A stretch of DNA of 64,000 nt. Source: an uncultured Bacteroidota bacterium. GTDB lineage: Bacteria; Bacteroidota; Bacteroidia; Bacteroidales; P3. The stretch covers positions 1-64,000 of the forward strand of contig CADCEC010000011.1 in assembly GCA_902800395.1 (NCBI GenBank). The letters run 5' to 3'. Below are positions 24,165 through 31,346 of the stretch, in pieces (within the stretch, counting starts at the first letter, position 1; each line of letters starts with the position of its first letter). The position numbers and the translations under genes are program-made. The notes under the pieces are model-generated. The model saw nothing but the letters and a program-made list of their open reading frames with translations, was not told the origin of the DNA and did no database searches.

Positions 24165-25903
24165 AGAGAAAGATATACATTATATTATATGTCCTCTCGG
24201 CAGCCTTCTTCGTGGGCTGCACGAATGGCGCCGACCGCAAGGGGCGCACGGATACACTTTATACCGCCGATGCGGCAATGGAGGTCTTCGACCAAGACCC
24301 TGAGCGGGCGATGGCGATTGTCGACTCGGGTGTGGCCGTTGGCAACATCGAGGACGAGCTCGCCACCATGTTCAAAGCCAAGTTTTACAGTCAATCGAAC
24401 AAAGAGCAGAATCTCGACACTGCGCGGCAAATGCTTGAAGGACTGATGGAAAGCAGTTGGGCTAAAGAGCCCAACAACCGCGAGATGGTGCTCGACCTGC
24501 TGGTGAGCACTACTCGGCTGCAGGACGACTACGAGCAGTGCATACGGTGGGCCACCGAGAAGGCCAACTTCTGCCGTCAGCAGGGCAACGAGACCGAGGC
24601 ACTGCGCACCGAAGCCGAGATAGGTGTCGTCCTCGTCGAGTTGGGCGAGGTGGAGGAGGGTATTGCCAAACTCAACGGCGTGATTTCCAGCCTTGATGGA
24701 CGGCGTAATGCCGACGATTTGGATGCCTATGTCATCGCTCTTAGACGTAAAATCCTTGTAATGAAGAAGCTTGGCCGCGAAGAGGAGATTATCTCGCTGG
24801 CGCAACATCTCATCGAGGTTCTCGCCCTCTACCGCGAACACTACGCCGAATATGCCGACAACTCCTACCGTATGTCGACCGACAAAGAGGAGGTGGAGGG
24901 CTATTGCGACTACTATACCGCACAGGCCTACGGCAACTTAGCTCATGCTTACGCCTCTCTGAACAAAACGAAACAGGCACGGCATTATCTGAATTTGTTC
25001 GAAGAGAGTGACTATGGACACAGTCTTTACGGCCGTCAATCCATCACCCCGACATGGTGCCTTTTGGGCGACTATGGCAAGATGCTAGCCACCTACGACG
25101 AGGTGACGGCGCAGATGGGCGACGATACAGTTAACCTGGACTATTCCAAGATGTTACATGGCCGTGCCATCGCCGCCAAGGCCATGGGGAACAGCACCGC
25201 CGCCATCGACTACTGGCAACGTTATTCCAACCTGAAAGACACGCTCAACCATCAGCTGCTGGAGGGCAAGGCGCACGAGTACGCCGCCCGCTACCGGCTG
25301 CAGGAGGAACGCCTCAACACCGAGCGTGAGGAGGCCGCGAAGAAACGCATGGGTATCATTGCTACATTATTGGGAATCATACTTATAGGTGCGGCAATCT
25401 TCGTTTACTTCCTGGAGATGCAGTTGCGCTCCATCCGCGAGAAGAACGCCGTGCTTACCAAGGAAATCACCGACAAGATAAAAAATGAGGAAGAATATCT
25501 CGCCTCGATAAAGAAACAGGCTGACAGGCAGTCCGATACAACAACAAGCATCGACCAGTCGACACTCTCCGACAGCGAGTTGTTCGAACAGCTCCGTCGC
25601 ATCATCGTCGAAGAGGAACTGTACCTCGACCCGCTGTTCAGCCGTCAGCAGCTGATGGATCGCCTGCACCTGTCGAAAGAGAGCATCGGCGCCGCCTTCT
25701 CGAAAGGCAGCCAGTATGCGTCGCTGGCCTCCTTCGTCAACGAGATGCGCCTCATCCATGGCGCCAAGCTCCTCGTCGAGCATCCCGAAAAAAGCATCTC
25801 CGACGTGGCTACCGCCAGCGGCTTCGCCAGCAACATCACCTTCTCGCACAACTTCAAGGAACGCTACGCCCTCACCCCTACAGAATTCCGCTCGAGGAAC
25901 TGA
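24161..25903 (+). CDS. Membrane-anchored AraC-type regulator with periplasmic TPR-like domain
   Basis: 580 aa. An N-terminal export signal with a possible lipobox (LSAAFFVGC) precedes about 370 helical residues with TPR-like repeats (for example [24 protein letters not shown]). A transmembrane helix lies at about 397-417 ([23 protein letters not shown]), then a coiled coil, then an AraC HTH domain at about 490-580 ([17 protein letters not shown] ... [35 protein letters not shown]). The layout lets an external signal reach a DNA-binding domain without a kinase step, as in several Bacteroidota TPR-TM-AraC regulators. Direct repeats just downstream (25934-26041) are candidate binding sites. It overlaps ung by 4 bases. 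Confidence 0.9.
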   Translation: MKRKIYIILYVLSAAFFVGCTNGADRKGRTDTLYTADAAMEVFDQDPERAMAIVDSGVAVGNIEDELATMFKAKFYSQSNKEQNLDTARQMLEGLMESSWAKEPNNREMVLDLLVSTTRLQDDYEQCIRWATEKANFCRQQGNETEALRTEAEIGVVLVELGEVEEGIAKLNGVISSLDGRRNADDLDAYVIALRRKILVMKKLGREEEIISLAQHLIEVLALYREHYAEYADNSYRMSTDKEEVEGYCDYYTAQAYGNLAHAYASLNKTKQARHYLNLFEESDYGHSLYGRQSITPTWCLLGDYGKMLATYDEVTAQMGDDTVNLDYSKMLHGRAIAAKAMGNSTAAIDYWQRYSNLKDTLNHQLLEGKAHEYAARYRLQEERLNTEREEAAKKRMGIIATLLGIILIGAAIFVYFLEMQLRSIREKNAVLTKEITDKIKNEEEYLASIKKQADRQSDTTTSIDQSTLSDSELFEQLRRIIVEEELYLDPLFSRQQLMDRLHLSKESIGAAFSKGSQYASLASFVNEMRLIHGAKLLVEHPEKSISDVATASGFASNITFSHNFKERYALTPTEFRSRN

Positions 25904-25933
25904 AAAAAGTGGCCGTTTGAGGGACAAAACAGA

Positions 25934-26041
25934 TTAATAATTTGTCTCGGACAGATTATTAATGGTTTGTCTTTTTCCTGACAATCAGTTTGATAGATAA
26001 TCATCACTTAATACTTTGTCCGTGGTGGTTAATGGTTTGTC
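25934..26041 (+). promoter_or_regulatory. Four direct repeats TTAATnnTTTGTC, candidate operator
   Basis: Copies at 25934-25946, 25959-25971, 26008-26020 and 26029-26041, with start-to-start distances 25, 49 and 21. They end 30 bases before a -7 box and follow directly on an AraC-type regulator gene. AraC proteins typically bind paired direct repeats about two helical turns apart, so these are likely activator sites for the downstream genes. Confidence 0.65.
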
Positions 26042-26048
26042 TGCGCGC

Positions 26049-26079
26049 TTGCACGGGCGAAATAATACGTGTACTTTTG
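26049..26079 (+). promoter_or_regulatory. Promoter with weak -33 before the 36-aa peptide gene
   Basis: TACTTTTG at 26072-26079 is a good -7 box. At the -33 distance only TTG (26049-26051) is found, as expected for an activator-dependent promoter. Confidence 0.6.
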
Positions 26080-26101
26080 CACCAGAAAAAATGAAACTGA
26101 T

Positions 26102-26212
26102 ATGTCAAAAACACACAATTTCGAGAAAAGGATAAGCTACATCCCGATAGTGGCGACAGCCATGGTGGGGGTGGCGCTGATAATCTTCGGCATCGTGCTG
26201 CTTGCCAGCTGA
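26102..26212 (+). CDS. Small single-pass membrane protein, 36 aa
   Basis: Starting MSKTHNFEKRISYIPIVATA, with a short basic N-terminus and one strong hydrophobic helix (about residues 14-36) running to the C-terminus (IIFGIVLLAS). It follows a good -7 box by 22 bases and the AraC-type operator repeats. Another ATG at 26091 in a different frame gives only 14 codons. No homologue is recognised. Expression is inferred from the promoter and the clean hydrophobic segment. Confidence 0.55.
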   Translation: MSKTHNFEKRISYIPIVATAMVGVALIIFGIVLLAS

Positions 26213-26230
26213 ATTAAGAATTATGAATAT

Positions 26231-26342
26231 GGAAGTTAAAGAAGTTATAGAAGTTAAAGAAGTTATAGACAATAGCACCTGCCAGTCATTTGTCTTTAAC
26301 TCCTAGCGCGAAGCGCGATAACTTCTTGAATTCTTTAACTCC
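26231..26342. repeat. Dispersed fold-back repeat, copy 1
   Basis: It begins GGAAGTTAAAGAAGTTATAG and ends ATAACTTCTTGAATTC plus TTTAACTCC, so the ends are near-complementary. A small GCGCGAAGCGCG hairpin lies inside the right half. Copy 2 is at 30299-30463, and a partial right half is at 33720-33762. Confidence 0.8.
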
Positions 26343-26360
26343 TACAAAAAAAATAATACC

Positions 26361-28466
26361 ATGAAAAAAGTCCTATTTATTCTTGCAGCGTCCTTCGTGA
26401 TGGGGCAGAGTGCTTTCGCGCAGGTCTTCTCGGCAGCCTCGCCGTCGGGCGACACGCTCTATTACGACACCGTCGGCGGCAATGCCGTCGTGGTGGCACC
26501 CTTCTACAACACCTGGGCCGACGTCACCGAGCCCGAGGGTGAACTCATCATCCCCGCCAGCGTCAGCTGGAACGGCACCACCTATCCCGTCACAGCCATC
26601 GGCCGCTACGCTTTCACCAACTGCCTCAACCTCACCTCCGTAGTCATCCCCGAGAGCGTTACTAAAATTGATAATATGGCCTTTATGGGCTGTATGTCGC
26701 TCGCCTTTGCGCCGCTTCCCTCCACCCTCAGGAACATCGGGTATATGGCCTTCCAGGACTGCACCGGCCTCCCCTCAGTGGTGGTGCCCGACAGCGTTGA
26801 GTCGGTGGGTTTCAATGCCTTCGGCCATGTTAAGAACGTCATCTACAACGGCACGCTGAATACCAACAGCTGGCGTCCCTGCACCCTCAACGGCTATGTT
26901 GAAGGGTCGCTGGTCTATGCCGACAACAGTAAGACCACCCTCACCGCCTGTCTCACCTCCGCTACCCAGGTCACCCTCCCCGCCTCGGTTACCGCCATCG
27001 GCGGCTATGCTTTCATGGACTGCATCCACCTGCAGACCCTCGAGGTGCCCAGCACCGTCGATACCATCGGCACCAACGCTTTCTACTATGTTAACAACGT
27101 GGTCTATAGTGGCAGTGCCACTGGCAGCCCCTGGGGAGCCAAGACCATAGGCGGTTATGTGGAAAGCCCCTACGTCTATGCTGACGACACCAAGACCACC
27201 CTCACCGGCTACTGGGGCAGCGCCGACAGCGTCGCCATCCCCGAGGGAGTCACCGCTATCGGTGCCTACGCTTTCACCAAGACCCACTCCCTCAGCGGCC
27301 TCCGTCTTCCTTCCACCCTCACCACCCTCGGCTACGGCGCCTTCAACTATTGCGCCAACCTCTGCCACGTGACCTTCAACGAGGGGCTGCAGACCATCGA
27401 CACCAACGCCTTCTACAACTGCCGCAACCTCCGTGCCATCCGCATCCCCGCCTCCGTCAACCACATCGCCAAGTATGCCTTCTGGGGCAACTTCCGCGCC
27501 GAGAGCGTCGTGGTCGACCGTGAGAACCCCGTCTACCGCAGCTATGAGCTCGACTGGGGCGGTGTGCCTCACAGCCTCAACGCCATCATCGAGCGCTCCA
27601 CCGGCACCCTCGTCCGCGGTTTCGCCAATACGGTCATTCCCTCCACCGTCACCACCCTCTATGAGAACTCCTTCGGTGGCATCCGCGCCCGCCAGTCCCT
27701 CGACATCCCGGCCTCCGTCACCGCCATCGGGAAAGGCACCTTCGAGAACTGCAACCGTCTGGCCACCGTGCGCTGCTTCGGCCACGAAGCCCCCGTGTTG
27801 GGCGAGGAGGCCTTCAGCGGCCAGCATGTCGCCACCACCCTCTACGTCCCCCTCGGATGCATCGCGGCCTACACCGAAGCCGGCTGGGCTGAATACTTCG
27901 ACACCATCCTCGAGGCGCCCCTCTACAGCATCACCGTCAGCCACAACGGCGGCATGGTGACCCTCGGCACCAATACCCTCCCGCAGCACTACCTCTTCCA
28001 CGGCGACCTGGGCGACACCCTCACCCTCGAAGCCCGCAGCGTCTTCGACGAAGGGACGGCTGCCGACCTCGACATCACGGGCTTCAACCACCTGCAGCAT
28101 GTCTACATCGACAGCGTCGAGGTGCCCCTGGAGTCCATCCATCAGGTCAGCACCAGCATGTTTATCAGGTACACCCTCCCCGTGGCCTACAACGGTGACC
28201 ACCAGGTCCGCTTCGAGTTCTCCGACACCCCAGTGGTGGGCATCGAGAACCTGGAGGTTATGGGTTATAGGTTATGGGTTATGGATGGCCGCATCGTGGT
28301 TGAAGGGGCGGAAGGTGCTACGGCCGCACTCTACACCGTCGACGGCCGCCAACTCTCGCAGTGGAAAGTGAAAAGCGCAAAGTGGACAGCCAATGTCAGC
28401 AGCCTCCCCACTGGCGTCTACATCCTCAGTCTCGACGGCAACGGCCGGAAGATAGTCATTAGATAA
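26361..28466 (+). CDS. BspA-like leucine-rich-repeat protein with T9SS sorting domain
   Basis: 701 aa. A signal peptide (GQSAFAQ) is followed by LRR_5/BspA-type repeats over about residues 50-480 (typical unit: AIGRYAFTNCLNLTSVVIPESV), with three interspersed non-LRR inserts (for example the SLVYADNSKTTLTACL and PYVYADDTKTTLTGYW pair). A beta-rich region follows to about 630, then a T9SS type A sorting domain ending LPTGVYILSLDGNGRKIVIR. Surface adhesion or protein binding is the usual role of BspA-like proteins. A 7-nt GGTTATG repeat (28256-28283) is translated at the junction with the sorting domain, and a GTGGAAAG-like run lies inside that domain. It may be under the AraC-type regulator upstream. 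Confidence 0.92.
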   Translation: MKKVLFILAASFVMGQSAFAQVFSAASPSGDTLYYDTVGGNAVVVAPFYNTWADVTEPEGELIIPASVSWNGTTYPVTAIGRYAFTNCLNLTSVVIPESVTKIDNMAFMGCMSLAFAPLPSTLRNIGYMAFQDCTGLPSVVVPDSVESVGFNAFGHVKNVIYNGTLNTNSWRPCTLNGYVEGSLVYADNSKTTLTACLTSATQVTLPASVTAIGGYAFMDCIHLQTLEVPSTVDTIGTNAFYYVNNVVYSGSATGSPWGAKTIGGYVESPYVYADDTKTTLTGYWGSADSVAIPEGVTAIGAYAFTKTHSLSGLRLPSTLTTLGYGAFNYCANLCHVTFNEGLQTIDTNAFYNCRNLRAIRIPASVNHIAKYAFWGNFRAESVVVDRENPVYRSYELDWGGVPHSLNAIIERSTGTLVRGFANTVIPSTVTTLYENSFGGIRARQSLDIPASVTAIGKGTFENCNRLATVRCFGHEAPVLGEEAFSGQHVATTLYVPLGCIAAYTEAGWAEYFDTILEAPLYSITVSHNGGMVTLGTNTLPQHYLFHGDLGDTLTLEARSVFDEGTAADLDITGFNHLQHVYIDSVEVPLESIHQVSTSMFIRYTLPVAYNGDHQVRFEFSDTPVVGIENLEVMGYRLWVMDGRIVVEGAEGATAALYTVDGRQLSQWKVKSAKWTANVSSLPTGVYILSLDGNGRKIVIR
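28256..28283. repeat. 7-nt tandem repeat GGTTATG at the T9SS-domain junction
   Basis: Four units (the second GGTTATA) are translated as VMGYRLWVMD. The complement occurs in intergenic DNA near 60860-60890 and 62875-62905. Confidence 0.9.
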
Positions 28467-28477
28467 ATGAAAAGATG

Positions 28478-28609
28478 CTTAAGGAACTCTGAAGAGATGC
28501 GTACGGAAGAGTGAAGAGTTCCGTACGGAAGAGCGCAGAGTTGCGTACGGAACTCCCAAGAGATGATAGTTATTCTCTGCAAAGATGATAGTTATTCTCT
28601 GCAGAGATG
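28478..28609. repeat. Six tandem 22-nt units of two kinds
   Basis: Exact 22-nt periodicity with starts at 28478, 28500, 28522, 28544, 28566 and 28588. Units 2-4 begin CGTACGGAA and units 5-6 begin ATAGTTATTCTCTGCA. All end in AGAGATG, AAAGATG or AGAGTTC/G. TTCCGTACGGAA at 28519-28530 is a palindrome. The array lies in the 204-base gap before the lipocalin-like lipoprotein gene, and no small ORF explains it. Confidence 0.85.
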
Positions 28610-28670
28610 ATAGAGGAAGAATAAAAAAACAGTTAAACACATTTTATAAACAATTAAAACCTCAACAACA

Positions 28671-29492
28671 ATGAAAAAAATGTTTATGGTGCTCGCCGCC
28701 ACCGTCATCTGCGGCGCTTGCCTCTTCACCTCCTGCAAGAAGGACGAGGACAACACCAGCCTCAACCTAGAGGAAAAGATTATCGGGAAATGGATCACCG
28801 CCGAGAGCGACGGGGAGGCTCTGCCGACCAATATGAAAATCGTTTTCGACATCGTCTCCACCACCGAGGCCTATGTGAGTCTTTCCATTCAGGATAGAAC
28901 GGCAGAAGACACCCCTTGGAGAGATCGGGAAGAGACCGATGTGGAAATAAATGGCAATGACGTGATCCTCTCCCATAGTCCTAAACCCGGCATGACTGTG
29001 ATGGTTGCACTCCACATCGAGTCCATCACGGACGCGACCCTGATCGCCAAGCGCACCGTTACCATCCGGCAAGACGGCGGTTTGGTGAGATCCACAGAGA
29101 ACAGGGTCCGCTACGAAAAGCTGAACGTGGACTACAGAAATGCCATCTGTGGCATGTGGGAAGGCATGAGCACCGGCAGCGAGGGCTCGGAGTTCGACGA
29201 CGGCGAAAACCACCGCTGGGAATACCTCCTGGACGGCACCTTCAACTACTTCCGCAAGGTCAACGGCCAGTGGCAGATCAGCGACGACGACTATGCCGAC
29301 TACTTCGTGGCAGGCACCCTGCTCTGCACCCGCTGGAAGAACGCCGGCGCCGGCAACGAGGAGCACCGCGAGTGGTGGGAGATCGAGAGCATCGAGAACG
29401 GCGTGATGAAGTGGAAAGCCCTGCGCCAGCGCGAGGACGGCACCACCTACACCGCCACCTTCCAGATGGTCAAAGTGCCGGCGAACAAATAA
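28671..29492 (+). CDS. Lipocalin-like lipoprotein (paralogue of 22047-22850)
   Basis: 273 aa. Signal MKKMFMVLAATVICGACLFTSC has lipobox FTSC. There are two lipocalin-like halves: IGKWITAESDGEALPTN (about 38 onward) and CGMWEGMSTGSEGSEFDDGE (about 160 onward). The second half is nearly the same as in the paralogue 6 kb upstream, including DYFVAGTLLCTRWKN, EEHREWWEIESI and ALRQREDGTTYTATFQM, while the first halves differ more. Surface lipoprotein of unknown ligand. It stands in a row with the LRR protein and two further lipoproteins, all on the same strand. Confidence 0.8.
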   Translation: MKKMFMVLAATVICGACLFTSCKKDEDNTSLNLEEKIIGKWITAESDGEALPTNMKIVFDIVSTTEAYVSLSIQDRTAEDTPWRDREETDVEINGNDVILSHSPKPGMTVMVALHIESITDATLIAKRTVTIRQDGGLVRSTENRVRYEKLNVDYRNAICGMWEGMSTGSEGSEFDDGENHRWEYLLDGTFNYFRKVNGQWQISDDDYADYFVAGTLLCTRWKNAGAGNEEHREWWEIESIENGVMKWKALRQREDGTTYTATFQMVKVPANK

Positions 29493-29687
29493 TAAAAATT
29501 GAACCCCTTTGCCGGCCGAGGGGAGACCCCTTGCCGGCAACTAAATGAAAATTGAGGAGATAAGGAGACAGGAGAAAAGGAGATAAGACAAATGTAAAGT
29601 GTAGGGCGACGGCATCAGCGAAAGCCCCTACACCTATGAGCCTTAATAAGAAAAATGAAAACAAAAACATTTATAACACTCAACAAC

Positions 29688-30251
29688 ATGAAAAAAGTAT
29701 TTTTAGCACTTGCGACTGTGGCGATGCTCTTTGTCGGCTGCAGCAAAGACGACAACAATGAAACCAGCGGCGGCGGCAGCGGCGAGACCTTCGTGGCCGA
29801 GCGCGTAGAGATGACCTACAAGCTCACGCTCGACACCGCATCCATCGGCGCCCTGCGCGAGGGCTACGACCTCACCATCGACTACTACGATGCCGACGGC
29901 CAGATCAAGTCCTCCACGGAACTCACCCCCGACAACCTGACCTGGGAGAAGACCGTCACGGGCACCACCTTCCCCGCCTGGTACGGCTTCCGCTACAGGC
30001 TGACCCCCAAGGCTGACCTCAGCGGCGTTGACGAGGGCGCCAAGTTCAACTTCGTCGGCACCTTCTCCATCAACGGCGCCTGCTACTCCACCACGGGCCG
30101 CAAGGTCAACCTCGTTGAGAACCGCAATATCCACAAGGGCGGCATCAAACCCCACAACGGCCACGAATACAAGGAGGCCCAGCGCTACGAAGTGAAGAGC
30201 GACGGCACCTACGAGGGCACCATCTCGTGGGTGGACCAGGACGAGAGATAG
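29688..30251 (+). CDS. Small exported lipoprotein, beta-rich (tandem paralogue 1)
   Basis: 187 aa from ATG 29688 (MKKVFLALATVAMLFVGC, lipobox FVGC). The frame is open to 29655, but the signal peptide fixes the start. After a Gly/Ser linker, the mature protein shares a long pattern with the next gene: TYKL..DT....ALR..YDL..DYYD..G, then FP.W.GFR.R..PKADLS.VD. No known family is recognised. The gap before it (29493-29687) contains an AGGAGATAA-type repeat (29556-29592) and no further gene. Confidence 0.75.
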   Translation: MKKVFLALATVAMLFVGCSKDDNNETSGGGSGETFVAERVEMTYKLTLDTASIGALREGYDLTIDYYDADGQIKSSTELTPDNLTWEKTVTGTTFPAWYGFRYRLTPKADLSGVDEGAKFNFVGTFSINGACYSTTGRKVNLVENRNIHKGGIKPHNGHEYKEAQRYEVKSDGTYEGTISWVDQDER

Positions 30252-30253
30252 GT

Positions 30254-30281
30254 GAAATGAGAAATGAGAAATGAGAAATGA
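30254..30281. repeat. 7-nt tandem repeat GAAATGA, four units
   Basis: Four exact units directly behind the lipoprotein stop codon. Confidence 0.92.
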
Positions 30282-30298
30282 GAAAATATTAATAAAAT

Positions 30299-30463
30299 GG
30301 AAGTTAAAGAAGTTAGAGAAGTTTTTCGCTAAATGAATTTGTTTTCAGCGGTGCTCAAAGCCTGCAAGCAGGCAGAAAGAAGTTAGAGCCAATAGCACAT
30401 GCTGGAACATTTGGCTTTAACTTCTAGCGCGCAGCGCGATAACTTCTTGAATTCTTTAACTCC
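30299..30463. repeat. Dispersed fold-back repeat, copy 2
   Basis: Same ends as the copy at 26231-26342 (GGAAGTTAAAGAAGTTAGAG ... AACTTCTTGAATTC plus TTTAACTCC). It also shares the CAATAGCAC and TAGCGCG(C/A)AGCGCGATAAC interior, with about 55 extra bases in the middle. Both copies end about 20 bases before an ATG. Confidence 0.8.
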
Positions 30464-30483
30464 CTCTAAAAAAATCAAACATC

Positions 30484-31023
30484 ATGAAAAAAGTTTTTTT
30501 AGCACTTGCGGCTGTGGCGATGCTTGCTGTGGGCTGCAACAAAGATGACGACAAAACGACGACGGACGACACCTTCACCGTCGCCAAGGTGAACTGCACT
30601 TATAAGCTCCTTGTGGACACTCCCGACGCTGCGGCGCTGCGCAAAGCCTACGACCTCTACGTCGACTACTACGACAGAGAAGGCAATGTCCAGCAGACCC
30701 AGGAATTCGTCGCCGACGACTTCAACTGGCAGGTGAATGTCGAGCAGACCTCCTTCCCCTCGTGGTGCGGCTTCCGCTTCCGCTTCAGCCCCAAGGCCGA
30801 CCTGAGCGATGTCGACTCGACGGCGTCGTTCTCCTTCACCGCCACCTACAGCGTCGAGGGCGTCTGCACCGGCACCAACGGCACCACCAAGATCTTCGGC
30901 TCCGAAGGCACCTTGGATAAAAGTGGCATCACCCCCTATGTCGATGCCTCCTTCGGCAAGAGCCTCCGCATCAGGATCAAGACCGACGGCACCGAAGATG
31001 GCTTCGAGCCCTGGGAGGAATAA
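30484..31023 (+). CDS. Small exported lipoprotein, beta-rich (tandem paralogue 2)
   Basis: 179 aa. Signal MKKVFLALAAVAMLAVGC (lipobox AVGC) is almost identical to that of the previous gene, and the mature parts align over most of their length (YKLLVDTPDAAALRKAYDLYVDYYD; SFPSWCGFRFRFSPKADLSDVD). It ends EDGFEPWEE. The pair looks like a recent tandem duplication that has diverged. A strong terminator follows at 31053. Function unknown. Confidence 0.75.
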   Translation: MKKVFLALAAVAMLAVGCNKDDDKTTTDDTFTVAKVNCTYKLLVDTPDAAALRKAYDLYVDYYDREGNVQQTQEFVADDFNWQVNVEQTSFPSWCGFRFRFSPKADLSDVDSTASFSFTATYSVEGVCTGTNGTTKIFGSEGTLDKSGITPYVDASFGKSLRIRIKTDGTEDGFEPWEE

Positions 31024-31052
31024 GGTGAAAGAAACCCAGAATCATTTGATTA

Positions 31053-31085
31053 AAAGAGACGGCCGTTTCGGCCGTCTCTTTCTTG
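31053..31085 (+). terminator. Intrinsic terminator closing the LRR/lipoprotein region
   Basis: 12-bp perfect stem AAAGAGACGGCC / GGCCGTCTCTTT, loop GTTTC, then CTTG. Confidence 0.88.
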
Positions 31086-31165
31086 TTCCCGTATAACTTA
31101 CTTAATTGGACCAACATTAGTGTAGGACACTATATAGTAGCTCTTTTGTGCATTTGATACACATT

Positions 31166-31238
31166 TGTTATTCGTTTGTTGTTCGATTAAAAAACGAACA
31201 ACAAACGAACAACAGACGAACAACAGACGAACAACAAA
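31166..31238. repeat. Inverted repeat grading into an 11-nt tandem repeat
   Basis: A 15-bp perfect inverted repeat TTCGTTTGTTGTTCG (31171-31185) with CGAACAACAAACGAA (31195-31209), extendable by 4 of 5 bases. The right arm continues as four 11-nt units CGAACAAC(A)(A/G)A (31195-31238). It lies between convergent genes. Apart from this and the terminator, the 323-base spacer 31024-31346 shows no gene. Confidence 0.88.
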
Positions 31239-31346
31239 TGAATATATAAGCAAGTTAACATTATCCAAACAGATTCTCCTTCCGCCATCACCTTCGCGTT
31301 GGCAAAGAAAATAAATTTGGTGGAACCGGGATTTTCAATCCTCAAC

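Noticed and set aside
26775-28202. 475-aa open frame on the minus strand
   Set aside because: Antisense of the LRR gene. Its Gly/Asp/Val-rich composition reflects codon bias of the real gene, and no motif was found.
31195-31238. Possible CRISPR-like array
   Set aside because: Units of 11 nt without spacers; no cas genes in the window.
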